From: DASZTV01 sp035548125
GTDB taxonomy: Bacteria; Actinomycetota; Actinomycetes; JAFAQI01
NCBI GenBank assembly: GCA_035548125.1
Contig: DASZTV010000006.1
Span: 174,392-238,391, forward strand
DNA length: 64,000 nucleotides
Reading direction: 5' to 3'
Part shown: piece after piece, positions 24,438 through 32,722 of the stretch
Position numbering within the stretch: the first letter of the stretch is position 1
Layout: the number at the start of each line of letters is the position of its first letter
Made by a program: the position numbers and the translations under genes
The notes under the pieces: model-generated
Told to the model about the DNA's origin: nothing
The model's input: only the letters and a program-made list of their open reading frames with translations
Database searches by the model: none

Positions 24438-24834
24438 GAATCACGCCGAAGAGCATCGACGCCAGCGCGAACAGCGCGGTGCCGGCTCCCCACACCGCGA
24501 GGCCGCGGCGTGACTTCGCGTGCGTGTGCGCATATGCGGCGACACCCGAGAACACGACGAGTACGAGCTTCACGATGAGGGTGTTGCGCATCTGCGAGGA
24601 GTCGCTGAGCTCGTCGTGAATCGCCGCGATGTTCCAGATGCCGGTCGCCACGAGAACCGCGAACGCCGGCCACGCCACCCGGCCGAACGCTTGCGCCGCC
24701 GCCTTGGGCACGGACGCGTCGGCCTTGCGTAACGCGGGCACCAGTCCGGCAAGCGTGATCTGGCCGCCCACCCACACCGACGCGGCAAGCACGTGCAGGA
24801 ACAGGCGGACGTCCTCGAGGGTGAGCGACAGCAC
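24424..24834 (-). CDS. CopD/DUF2269-like four-helix membrane protein
   Basis: 136 residues with four predicted TM helices: FLHVLAASVWVGGQITL, WPAFAVLVATGIWNIA, NTLIVKLVLVVFSGVAAYAH and GLAVWGAGTALFALASMLFG. The first-helix motif H-x-L-A-A-S-x-W-V-G-G is typical of CopD-like proteins, in which a histidine may bind copper or haem. No partner CopC gene is nearby. Convergent with the ABC ATPase gene. Confidence 0.78.
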   Translation of the reverse strand: MLSLTLEDVRLFLHVLAASVWVGGQITLAGLVPALRKADASVPKAAAQAFGRVAWPAFAVLVATGIWNIAAIHDELSDSSQMRNTLIVKLVLVVFSGVAAYAHTHAKSRRGLAVWGAGTALFALASMLFGVILSFG

Positions 24835-24857
24835 CCCTCGAGTGTTTCAGCAAACGA

Positions 24858-25325
24858 CTATGGCGTCGGTGTCGAGCCGCCGGTCCCGGTTGGTGAGTGG
24901 CCGAGCCGGCGGGTGAGCGCCTTGTCCCACGCGCGCGACGGGATCAGGGTCGGCAGTGGCTTGCCATCGCGGGTCACCTGCACGTCGGTGCAAAGCGCTT
25001 CCGTCGCGACCCACTTGTGACCGTGCCCCCGGAAGACCACCTCGGTCCTTGCCGTGCTGACCGCATCGCAGTGGACATAGTTCTTCGGCTCGCGCTTCAA
25101 GGCGTTGAACAGGACCACCAGGCGGTGGCCCTGCTTGTACAACGTCTGGTTCCGACCCGGGTCCGCGGTGTCGCGGTAGAGGATCCGCACGTGGGTGACG
25201 GATGACGGCACCCGTTCCGCGGCCGGCCGCATCGACGACGGGCGTGTGGGCGCGGCGCTCGCGACCGCGATGGTCGACCCGGCCAGCAACGCCGCGCCCA
25301 TGATTGCTGTAGCTGTCCGTCGCAT
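24858..25325 (-). CDS. Secreted hypothetical protein
   Basis: 155 residues from ATG 25325, with AGGAG six bases upstream. Residues 1-25 are a Sec signal peptide (ATAIMGAALLAGSTIAVASA, then APT). The mature part has two cysteines (YVHCDAVS and ALCTDVQVT) that could form a disulfide, the segment HVRILYRDTADPGRNQTLYK, and a Thr/Pro/Gly tail. No family recognised. Two further ATG/GTG codons lie within 12 codons upstream, but this start places the signal peptide best. Confidence 0.65.
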   Translation of the reverse strand: MRRTATAIMGAALLAGSTIAVASAAPTRPSSMRPAAERVPSSVTHVRILYRDTADPGRNQTLYKQGHRLVVLFNALKREPKNYVHCDAVSTARTEVVFRGHGHKWVATEALCTDVQVTRDGKPLPTLIPSRAWDKALTRRLGHSPTGTGGSTPTP

Positions 25326-25432
25326 CACCATCTCCTCGCCCCGCACCATCGGCGGAATCACCGTACGTCTGGGTCGTACCCACGGTCAGACGCGGCCGGG
25401 CACCTAGAGGTTCCGACTACGCTCGGTCGCCA

Positions 25433-26152
25433 ATGGGCACTGAGCGGCTGGACCTCCTCGACGCGACGTTGCGCGAGTGGAACGCCGTGGTGCTGCGGGC
25501 GGATGACGAAGGCATCGTGCTCGACCGCTCCGCGTTCTACCCGGGCGGTGGTGGCCAGCCGCCCGACGAGGGGGTCCTCCTGTGGGGCGGCGTGCAGACG
25601 CGGATCGCGGGCGCCCGCAAGACCGCCGATGACATCTACCTGATCCCGGCCGAGGGCGAGCCGCTTCCGGCGGTGGGAACCTCGGTACAGGGCGCGCTCG
25701 ACGACGAGCGACGTACCGCGTTGATGCGTACCCACTCCGCTCTGCACCTGCTCGCCGGTGTCGTCTTCCGCGACCACGGTGCTCTCGTGACCGGCGGCAA
25801 CATGGAGCCGCTCGAGGCGCGGATGGACTTCAACCTCCCCGAGGTCCCGGAGGGTTTCAAGGAATCGATCACGGCAGCCTGCGCGGCCGAGATCGACGCC
25901 GACCGTCGGATCGACGTCAAGGTGCTGCCGTACGACGAGGCGTTCGCGATTCCCGACATCATCCGCACCGCAACCAACCTGCTGCCCGAAGGCCTGACTG
26001 AGGTGCGGATCGTCGATATCGTCGGGCTTGACACTCAAGCCGACGGTGGCACCCATGTCGCGTCGACAAAGCAGATCGGCGCGATCGAGGTCGTGAAGGT
26101 CGAGAACAAGGGCAAGGGCTTCCGTCGGCTGCGAGTGCGGTTGCCGCGATGA
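25433..26152 (+). CDS. Alanyl-tRNA editing protein AlaX
   Basis: 239 residues matching the free-standing editing domain of alanyl-tRNA synthetase: AFYPGGGGQPPDEG, the first metal motif MRTHSALHLLAG (HxxxH), and the second GLDTQADGGTHVASTKQIG. It hydrolyses mischarged Ser-tRNA(Ala) or Gly-tRNA(Ala). The usual Cys in C-G-G-T-H is Asp here (D-G-G-T-H), so the zinc site is three-ligand or carboxylate-completed. ATG 25433 follows a TACGCT -10 by nine bases. The next gene overlaps by ATGA. Confidence 0.9.
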   Translation: MGTERLDLLDATLREWNAVVLRADDEGIVLDRSAFYPGGGGQPPDEGVLLWGGVQTRIAGARKTADDIYLIPAEGEPLPAVGTSVQGALDDERRTALMRTHSALHLLAGVVFRDHGALVTGGNMEPLEARMDFNLPEVPEGFKESITAACAAEIDADRRIDVKVLPYDEAFAIPDIIRTATNLLPEGLTEVRIVDIVGLDTQADGGTHVASTKQIGAIEVVKVENKGKGFRRLRVRLPR

Positions 26153-27297
26153 CCCCGCCCCTCCCCATTCCGCGTTACGGCGATGCGTCGCTTGCCGACG
26201 TCATGCCGTCAGTGCTTGCTGCCCTTGGCGTCGGCGATGACAACCGGCTCGGTCTCGACGAGACGGCGCGCGCCTTGGTCGTCCTCATTGACGGCATGGG
26301 GTTGGTGGGTGTGCGGGCTCGCGCCGACGCGGCTCCGTTCCTGTCGTCGATGAAGTGCCGCGAGCTGACCTCCGGCTTCCCGTCGACGACGGTCACCTCT
26401 CTCGCGTCGCTGTCCACCGGCAAGCCGGCCGGCGAGCATGGCATGACCGGCTATTCGTCGTACGTCGAGGAAGTGGGCGAACCGGTCAACTGGCTGTCGT
26501 GGCGGCAGGTCTCGGGCAAGGACGACCTGCGCGAGCAACTCGAGCCCGAGACGGTGCAGCCGCAGACGACGGTGTGGGAGCGGGCCGCCGACGCCGGGGT
26601 CTGCGTGACGATCGCGAACTCGCGGGACTTCGAAGGCACCGGGCTCACCCGCGCGGTGTTTCGCGGCGGCAGCTTCCGAGGCACGACCACCGGTGGCGAC
26701 GCAGTTTCGCTGGCTGCCGACGCGGTGGATCGAGGGCATCGCTCGCTGGTCTACACCTACGCTCCGGAGCTCGACTTCGTCGGCCATGTCCGAGGGCCCG
26801 CGAGTGACTCCTGGACTGCGCAGCTGTCGTTGATCGACAAGCGGGTCGAGCTGCTTGCGCAGCGGGTGCCGGCCGGCACCACGATCTTCGTGACGGCAGA
26901 CCACGGAATGGCGGAAGTGCCGCAGGACGAGGCCGTCGACGCCGACGAGGACCACTCGCCGCTTCGTGACGGTGTCGTGGCGATCGCCGGGGAGCCGCGG
27001 ATGCGGCACGTGCACACGAAGCCCGGCGCGCAGGCCGACGTGCTGTCGACCTGGCAAAGCGTGCTCGGTGAGCGCGCGTGGGTCCTGAGCGGTGACGATG
27101 CCGCGAAGTCGGGGCTGTTCGGTCCGGTTGTGACAGCGGCGGCCCGGTCGCGCATCGGCGACGTCGTCGCGATCTCGCGTGGCGGTCTGGGAATCGTGCA
27201 GCGCAAGCGGGAGTCGCGGTTGTCCGCGCTCCCCGGCCATCACGGCGCGCTGACGGACGCGGAGCTGCTCGTACCGCTTTACTCCCTCACCGTTTAG
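26149..27297 (+). CDS. Alkaline-phosphatase-superfamily phosphodiesterase (type I nucleotide pyrophosphatase)
   Basis: 382 residues with the two-metal site of type I phosphodiesterase/nucleotide pyrophosphatases: LVVLIDGMG, the nucleophile Thr region SGFPSTTVTSLASLSTGKP, YAPELDFVGHVRG, FVTADHGMAEVP and the C-terminal His in LPGHHGALTD. Substrates could be nucleotide sugars, phospholipid head groups or phosphonates. No signal peptide. Its ATG overlaps the AlaX stop, so the two are translated together. Confidence 0.85.
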   Translation: MTPPLPIPRYGDASLADVMPSVLAALGVGDDNRLGLDETARALVVLIDGMGLVGVRARADAAPFLSSMKCRELTSGFPSTTVTSLASLSTGKPAGEHGMTGYSSYVEEVGEPVNWLSWRQVSGKDDLREQLEPETVQPQTTVWERAADAGVCVTIANSRDFEGTGLTRAVFRGGSFRGTTTGGDAVSLAADAVDRGHRSLVYTYAPELDFVGHVRGPASDSWTAQLSLIDKRVELLAQRVPAGTTIFVTADHGMAEVPQDEAVDADEDHSPLRDGVVAIAGEPRMRHVHTKPGAQADVLSTWQSVLGERAWVLSGDDAAKSGLFGPVVTAAARSRIGDVVAISRGGLGIVQRKRESRLSALPGHHGALTDAELLVPLYSLTV

Positions 27298-27424
27298 CGA
27301 ATCGCCGTGGTGCATCTCAGCTGAGAAGTCAGGTTGCGCGCGAAGGGCCACCGCCCCTCTGCGGCTGGGCCACAGACAAGCTGTGTCTACGCCGCTCCGG
27401 GCCGGTCGCCCTGCGCTTCGCGTT

Positions 27425-28171
27425 TCAGAAGTTGAGGGCCGAGGTCCAGTCGTTGAGCAGGTCCGCGTCGCCGTCGAGCTCGAGCGAGGTCCAGGGCACG
27501 CGGCTGTAGAGCGCGAGCAACAACGCGCTGCTCGTGCCGGATGCGGTGACTTGCGGTGACTCGATCAGGTCGCTGCGCCGGACGCCGTCGGGCGACAGCT
27601 CGAGGAGCCAGGTGTCGCCGTCGGTGGCGCGAAGTGCGACCGTTCCGGTTGGACCGGAGACGTCGTCGCGGTGATAGACCCGCGGAATGATGACGTCGAT
27701 CAGCTCGTCGATGCCGTCGGCGGCGATCTCGGCGTCGATCGGCTGGCGGATGCCGTGGGCGTTCTGCGCGTCGAAGCGGTGCACGGCTGACTCGTGCGCC
27801 ATGCGCCGCGCCCAGAAGATCGCCCCTTGCGGCTTGTCGGATGCCCAGGTCCAGATGGGGCTGTCCGCCGAGCAGTCCGACAGGGCGGCGACCAGGTGGT
27901 CGAGCTGGTCGGCGAGGAGCTCCACGGGATCGCCGTCCGGCGGCTCCGGAAGATTCTGCGGTCGTGCGCTTGCTCGCGTGGAGACGTAGAGCGTCACGTT
28001 CGCGTACACCTGCCAGACGTGACGGGCGAGATCGGCGACGGTCCAGTCACCGCAGGTCGTGACCGGGGCGTCGGCGCCACTGCGGGCGGCCGCGACCAGC
28101 CCTTCGCCCTCGCGACGTACCGCGATGACGAGCTCGGAGTACGACGGTGTGCGCGGTCCCGGCGAGGTCAC
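27425..28171 (-). CDS. Maleylpyruvate isomerase family, mycothiol-dependent-type enzyme
   Basis: 248 residues from GTG 28171, which overlaps the preceding stop by GTGA. The N-terminal DinB-like four-helix bundle (SELVIAVRREGEGLVAAA, TTCGDWTVADLARHVWQVYA) is MDMPI_N, with metal-binding His in ARHVWQ, and the MAHESAVHRFDAQ helix supplies further ligands. The C-terminal sterol-carrier-like domain (MDMPI_C) contains GTVALRATDGDTWLLELS. Such proteins use mycothiol as thiol cofactor in detoxification or isomerisation; mshA is encoded nearby. Last gene of the SDR operon. Confidence 0.85.
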   Translation of the reverse strand: MTSPGPRTPSYSELVIAVRREGEGLVAAARSGADAPVTTCGDWTVADLARHVWQVYANVTLYVSTRASARPQNLPEPPDGDPVELLADQLDHLVAALSDCSADSPIWTWASDKPQGAIFWARRMAHESAVHRFDAQNAHGIRQPIDAEIAADGIDELIDVIIPRVYHRDDVSGPTGTVALRATDGDTWLLELSPDGVRRSDLIESPQVTASGTSSALLLALYSRVPWTSLELDGDADLLNDWTSALNF

Positions 28172-28641
28172 TCTTCGATCCCCGCCGTGAGGTCGAGATC
28201 GTTCGGTGGGGTGTCCGGCGTCTTCCAGTGGAGCCATGGCTTCTTGTAGACGTCGTGGTAGTGGTTCGCGCGGTCGATGAACTTCTCGTACGCCGCGTCG
28301 AAGGCGTCCTGGTTGCGCTCCCGCAACGCCTCGCGGACGGGGGCGCAGTCCTGCTCGAGGTAGGCGGCCATGTGCTCGGCGTACTTCGGCCGGCTCGTCG
28401 CGCACAGCCGTAGCTGCTTGACGGTCGAGGTGTAGAAGTACTCGGCCAGCTTCCAGTTGCCGGCCTTCGCGGCGTAGTAGAGGCGATGCACGCGCACGCC
28501 CACCTCGGCCATCAGGCGGTCCATACCGGGCTGCATCATCGCCAGCTCGTCGATCGTGAGCTCGCGCTTGCCGTTGTGCACGGCGTGCGTGTGGTCAGTC
28601 GAAACCGGCGTGGGTCGCGAGCTGGAGTCGGACGTGCTCAA
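28168..28641 (-). CDS. Conserved protein of unknown function, helical, possibly haem- or metal-binding
   Basis: 157 residues from TTG 28641, overlapping the SDR stop by TTGA. After a disordered, His-containing N-terminus it is all-helical: MMQPGMDRLMAEVGVRVHRL, YYAAKAGNWKLAEYFYTSTV, then RPKYAEHMAAYLEQDCAPVREAL and FIDRANHYHDVYKKPWLHWK. The pattern of spaced Met, His, Tyr and Trp suggests a four-helix bundle that might bind haem or a metal, but I do not recognise a named family. Sandwiched in an operon between an SDR and a mycothiol-type enzyme, it is likely redox-related. Confidence 0.7.
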   Translation of the reverse strand: MSTSDSSSRPTPVSTDHTHAVHNGKRELTIDELAMMQPGMDRLMAEVGVRVHRLYYAAKAGNWKLAEYFYTSTVKQLRLCATSRPKYAEHMAAYLEQDCAPVREALRERNQDAFDAAYEKFIDRANHYHDVYKKPWLHWKTPDTPPNDLDLTAGIEE

Positions 28642-29390
28642 GAGGTCGTCTCCCGGTGGATCTTGTACTGCGCGGCTTGTGCCCGAGGGCGAACAACGAG
28701 GAGGTCGACGTTGACGTTCCAGGGCCGGGTTGCTGCCCACGCGATGCAGTCGGCGACGTCGTCGGCGCTGAGTGGGCCGGGGACCCCGGCGTAGACAGCA
28801 TCGGCCCTTGCCCGGTCTCCCCCCAAGCGGTTTAGCGAGAACTCCTCGGTCGCCACCATGCCCGGTGCGACCTCGACCACCCGCACCGGCCGCCCGCACA
28901 GCTCGAGCCGCAGCGTCTCGGAGATCGCGGTCTCGGCGTGCTTGGCGGCGGCGTATCCGGCGCCGCCCTCGTAGACGCCGTGCCCGGCGGTCGAGGTGAC
29001 GGTCACGATCACCCCGTCACCGCTCGCCTCCAGCTTCGGGAGCAAGGCCCGGGTGACGCGCATCATGCCGAGGACGTTGACCTCCCACATCCGCCGCCAG
29101 GCGTCCTCGTCAGCTTTCTCGACCGGTTCGAGACCGAATGCGCCGCCGGCGTTGTTGACCAGGACGTGACAGCTGTCGAGAGCGGCCGCCAGCGCGGCGA
29201 CGGAGGCCTCGTCGGTGACGTCGAGCGTGACCGGCCGGGCCCCACACTCGGCGGCCAGCGCCGCCAGCCGATCCGTACGACGGGCGGCGGCGACGATGTC
29301 GTACCCCTCCGCGGCGAGCCGGCGAGCCGTCGCGGCACCGATCCCGCTGCTCGCGCCCGTCACGACGGCCGTACGGCGCCCTTGATCCAC
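28638..29390 (-). CDS. Short-chain dehydrogenase/reductase
   Basis: 250 residues of classical SDR: cofactor motif VVTGASSGIGAATA (TGxxxGxG), AAARRTDRL, LDVTD, NNAGG, and the catalytic Ser-Tyr-Lys seen in TVTSTAGHG and YAAAKHA. The arginine in AARRTDR after the second strand suggests NADP(H). Substrate unknown. GTG 29390 follows TAGCCT (29402-29397, minus strand) by exactly six bases: leaderless. First of three overlapping genes. Confidence 0.92.
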   Translation of the reverse strand: MDQGRRTAVVTGASSGIGAATARRLAAEGYDIVAAARRTDRLAALAAECGARPVTLDVTDEASVAALAAALDSCHVLVNNAGGAFGLEPVEKADEDAWRRMWEVNVLGMMRVTRALLPKLEASGDGVIVTVTSTAGHGVYEGGAGYAAAKHAETAISETLRLELCGRPVRVVEVAPGMVATEEFSLNRLGGDRARADAVYAGVPGPLSADDVADCIAWAATRPWNVNVDLLVVRPRAQAAQYKIHRETTS

Positions 29391-29443
29391 GCTCCGAGGC
29401 TACGGGGGTATGCGTTTTGACCACGTCGGGCAGGATTGATGGC

Positions 29444-30694
29444 ATGGGACAGCCGCGGCGCTTTGCCTTGCCGCGGCGCATTGCGACGCTGTCCGTCCAC
29501 ACCTCGCCGCTCGACCAGCCCGGCTGCGGGGATGCGGGCGGCATGAACGTCTACGTCACCGAGGTGGCGCGCCGGCTGGCCGAGCACGACATCGCCGTGG
29601 AGATCTTCACCCGGTCGACCAGCAGTGACGTGCCGCCGACGGTTGAGGTCCACCCCGGCGTCACGGTCCGCCACATCACGGCGGGCCCTTACGAGGGGCT
29701 CGACAAGAACGACCTGCCGGCGCAGCTGTGCGCCTTCACCAGCGGGGTGCTGCGCGAGGAGGCTGCGCACGAGCCGGGTTGGTACGACCTGGTGCACTCG
29801 CACTACTGGTTGTCGGGGCAGGTCGGCTGGCTGGCCAAGGAGCGGTGGGGCGTGCCGCTGGTGCACACGATGCACACCATGGCGAAGGTGAAGAACCTGC
29901 TCCTCGCCGAGGGGGACTCACCCGAGCCGCCGTTGCGTGCGATCGGCGAAGCCCAGGTCGTCGAGGCCGCCGACCGGCTGATCGCCTCGACCGCCGAGGA
30001 GGCCACTCAGCTCGTCGAGCTCTACGCCGCGGACCCGAATCGGGTCGAGGTCGTCGCCCCCGGCGTCGACCTGTCGGTGTTCTCTCCCGGCGAGCGGATC
30101 GCGTCTCGGCTTCGGCTGGGGCTGCCCCCCGACGCGGTGGTGCTGTTGTTCGTCGGCCGGATCCAGCCGTTGAAGGCACCCGACGTCGTGCTGCGGGCCG
30201 CGGCGAGCCTCGTCGAGACCGACCCGGCGCTGCGTGAGCGGCTTGTCGTCGTGGTCGTCGGCGGGCCGTCGGGCACCGGGCTCGAGGAGCCCGAGCACCT
30301 GGCGAAGCTCGCCGGCACCCTGGGCATCTCCGACCTGGTCCGCTTCGAGCGGCCGGCACCGCAGGACCTGCTCGCGGACTACTACCGGGCCGCGGACCTC
30401 ACGATGGTCCCGTCGTACAACGAGTCGTTCGGCCTGGTCGCGCTCGAGTCGCAAGCATGTGGCACGCCGGTGGTCGCTGCCCGGGTCGGCGGGCTGGTGA
30501 CCGCGGTGCGCGACGGCGTGTCGGGGGTGCTGGTCGACGGTCATGATCCGGCCGACTACGCCGCCGTGATCGGCTCCGTCATCGACGCCCCGGCTCGCCG
30601 GGCGGCGCTCGCCGAAGGCGCGGTCGCGCACGCGGCCGGTTTCGGCTGGGACGCCACGGTCGAGCGCGTGCTCGAGGTCTATTCGCAGCTGTGA
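29444..30694 (+). CDS. mshA: D-inositol-3-phosphate glycosyltransferase (mycothiol biosynthesis)
   Basis: About 416 residues of GT4. The N-terminus has SVHTSPLDQPGCGDAGGMNVYV, the MshA acceptor loop; LVHSHYWLSGQVGWLA and TMHTMAKVKN bind inositol phosphate; FVGRIQPLKAPDVV and YNESFGLVALESQACGTPVV are the UDP-GlcNAc-binding GT-B motifs. MshA transfers GlcNAc to 1L-myo-inositol-1-phosphate, the first step of mycothiol synthesis. The order mshA-ybjN-gpmA is conserved in mycobacteria, supporting the call. ATG 29444 is used (CAGGAT seven bases upstream); a TTG at 29417 is in frame. The YbjN gene overlaps by GTGA. Confidence 0.93.
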   Translation: MGQPRRFALPRRIATLSVHTSPLDQPGCGDAGGMNVYVTEVARRLAEHDIAVEIFTRSTSSDVPPTVEVHPGVTVRHITAGPYEGLDKNDLPAQLCAFTSGVLREEAAHEPGWYDLVHSHYWLSGQVGWLAKERWGVPLVHTMHTMAKVKNLLLAEGDSPEPPLRAIGEAQVVEAADRLIASTAEEATQLVELYAADPNRVEVVAPGVDLSVFSPGERIASRLRLGLPPDAVVLLFVGRIQPLKAPDVVLRAAASLVETDPALRERLVVVVVGGPSGTGLEEPEHLAKLAGTLGISDLVRFERPAPQDLLADYYRAADLTMVPSYNESFGLVALESQACGTPVVAARVGGLVTAVRDGVSGVLVDGHDPADYAAVIGSVIDAPARRAALAEGAVAHAAGFGWDATVERVLEVYSQL

Positions 30695-31224
30695 GCACTG
30701 CGGACAAGGCGGCGCTCGCGCAGGTGCTGCGCGAGGTGCTGACCGATCGGGAGCTCGAGTTCGACGAGCAGTCGCTCGGCGCGTTCTTCGTGAAGCTGCC
30801 GGGCACCCGCAAGCTCGCGACGATGACGTGGCTGGTGATCGGTGAGCACTCGCTGCAGATCGAGGCGTTCTTCTGCCGCAAGCCGGACGAGAACGAGGAG
30901 CGCTTCTGGCGTTGGCTGCTGGAGCGCAACGCCAAGCTGTACGCCGTGGCGTTCTCCGTCGACGTACTCGGTGACGTCTACCTCACCGGCCGCTTGCCGT
31001 TGTCTGCTGTGGAACCCGACGAGCTCGACCGCGTCCTCGGCGCCGTCCTCACGGCCTCCGACGAGTCGTTCGACGCTGCGCTCGAGATCGGGTTCCGGAC
31101 GTCCATCGAGAAGGAGTGGGACTGGCGGGTGAAGCGAGGCGAGTCGCTCGCCAACCTGCAGGCGTTCGCGCACTTCGCGGAACCCGCCAACCGGCCTCCG
31201 CGACTGACCGACGACAATCCCTAG
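30691..31224 (+). CDS. YbjN-domain protein
   Basis: 177 residues of the YbjN/type III secretion chaperone-like fold: amphipathic strands WLVIGEHSLQIEAFFCRKPDENEERFW, then LLERNAKLYAVAFSVDVLGDVYLTGRLP and the final helix LDRVLGAVLTASDESFD. Biochemical role unknown; in actinobacteria the gene is almost always between mshA and gpmA. Starts by four-base overlap with mshA and ends two bases before gpmA. Confidence 0.88.
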   Translation: MSTADKAALAQVLREVLTDRELEFDEQSLGAFFVKLPGTRKLATMTWLVIGEHSLQIEAFFCRKPDENEERFWRWLLERNAKLYAVAFSVDVLGDVYLTGRLPLSAVEPDELDRVLGAVLTASDESFDAALEIGFRTSIEKEWDWRVKRGESLANLQAFAHFAEPANRPPRLTDDNP

Positions 31225-31226
31225 TC

Positions 31227-31979
31227 ATGACTGTCGCAGGTCGGCTCGTGCTGCTCCGCCACGGCGAGAGCGAATGGAACGCCAAGAACCTCTTCACCGG
31301 CTGGGTCGACGTCGGCCTCACCGACAAGGGAGCGGCGGAGGCCACGCGAGCCGGTGAGCTGTTGGCCGAACATGACCTGCTGCCGGACGTGCTGCACACG
31401 TCACGGCTGAAGCGCGCGATCGTCACCGCGAACAGCGCCCTGCTCGCGTGTGACCGCCAGTGGATCGACGTACGTCGGGACTGGCGGTTGAACGAGCGCC
31501 ACTACGGGGCCTTGCAGGGAAAGAACAAGGCGCAGGTCCGTGAGGAGTTCGGCGAGGACCAGTTCATGGTGTGGCGCCGGTCCTACGACACGCCCCCGCC
31601 ACCGCTTGCCGACGATGACCAGTACTCCCAGGTCGGCGACCCGCGCTACGCCTCGCTGGCCGACGACTTCGTCCCGCGGACCGAATGTCTCAAGGACGTC
31701 GTCGTGCGGTTGATGCCGTACTGGGATGACGCGATCGTGCCGGACCTGCGCACGGGCAAGACCGTGCTGGTCGTCGCGCACGGCAACTCGCTTCGGGCGC
31801 TCGTCAAGCACCTCGACGGGATCAGCGACGAGGAGATCGTCGGGCTGAACATCCCGACCGGCATCCCGCTGTATTACGAGCTGGACGACGCGATGCGTCC
31901 GGTGCGGCCGGGCGGCCAGTACCTCGACGCCGAAGCCGCGAAGGCCGCCGCTGAAGCGGTAGCCAACCAGGGCAGGTAG
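31227..31979 (+). CDS. gpmA: 2,3-bisphosphoglycerate-dependent phosphoglycerate mutase
   Basis: 250 residues with the phosphohistidine motif LVLLRHGESEWNAKNLFTGW, the second core Arg in LHTSRLKRAI, the Glu in RLNERHYGALQGKNK and the second His in LVVAHGNSLRALVKHL. It interconverts 2- and 3-phosphoglycerate in glycolysis and gluconeogenesis. All catalytic residues are present. Third gene of the mshA operon. Confidence 0.96.
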   Translation: MTVAGRLVLLRHGESEWNAKNLFTGWVDVGLTDKGAAEATRAGELLAEHDLLPDVLHTSRLKRAIVTANSALLACDRQWIDVRRDWRLNERHYGALQGKNKAQVREEFGEDQFMVWRRSYDTPPPPLADDDQYSQVGDPRYASLADDFVPRTECLKDVVVRLMPYWDDAIVPDLRTGKTVLVVAHGNSLRALVKHLDGISDEEIVGLNIPTGIPLYYELDDAMRPVRPGGQYLDAEAAKAAAEAVANQGR

Positions 31980-32588
31980 CTACTCGATCGGGGTGGCGAA
32001 GGTCGCCTGGTCGGTCGGGACGACCTTCGTCGGCGACAGGCTCCTGCCGGGGCTGACCACCGGGATCGCGAGCCGACGGGTCGTGCCGGCCCGCGCGAAG
32101 CTGAAGGTGACGAGCTGCGTCGTGCCCACCGCGGGAGCAGATCCGGTGATCACGATCGTTGCCGTCGTGGAGTCGAGCTCCGGATCGCTGATCTGGACCG
32201 GGACCCCGCGCGGCAGCGCGATCCCGTTCGTCCCGATCGTCGCGTCCGGACCGGCGTTGAGGGTGGCGATCCCGAGGCCCGTCGACACCCCGGTGAGCGC
32301 GTCGTCGGCGCCGTTGTTGATCAGCGTCACGACGAGGTAGGAGCGCGTGGACCCGGTCTGGGTGACCTGATCGGCACCGGGCAGCGAGGTGATGAACGCG
32401 TTGCGGATGCGGACCGAGCCGACGTGGTTGGAGGCCGCCTGGATCTGGCTGTGCTCCCTGCTCGTTTCATCTTTGGCTTCCATGCCGCACCCGGCGAGAA
32501 CCGGAGTGGCGAGCGCGAGCGAGGCGAGCAGTACAGCACGCTGCGTGGCGCTGGCCCCAATGGCGCGCGGAGCGTGACGGGCGATCAC
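31980..32588 (-). CDS. Predicted lipoprotein with beta-sandwich domain
   Basis: 202 residues from GTG 32588 (TGGGAG five bases upstream). The signal peptide ends in the lipobox TPVLAGC, so the mature protein is lipidated on Cys and faces outward. The rest is beta-rich: HVGSVRIRNAFITSLPG, SYLVVTLINNGADDALTGVST, VPVQISDPELD. The layout resembles PCu(A)C/DUF461 periplasmic copper chaperones, but the H-x(n)-M copper ligands are not present, so this is only a fold-level suggestion. Tail-to-tail with gpmA with no gap. Confidence 0.75.
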   Translation of the reverse strand: MIARHAPRAIGASATQRAVLLASLALATPVLAGCGMEAKDETSREHSQIQAASNHVGSVRIRNAFITSLPGADQVTQTGSTRSYLVVTLINNGADDALTGVSTGLGIATLNAGPDATIGTNGIALPRGVPVQISDPELDSTTATIVITGSAPAVGTTQLVTFSFARAGTTRRLAIPVVSPGRSLSPTKVVPTDQATFATPIE

Positions 32589-32722
32589 GGGCACTCCCAA
32601 ACTTCGCTGATGGACATAGGGGAGTCACCCTATCGAGCGACCGTTGGGGCGATCGTCTGCGGTGCGCCATGGAGCGAGCGACCCGCGTTACTCGTGGATA
32701 GAGTCCGCTGCGGTGTCGCGTC

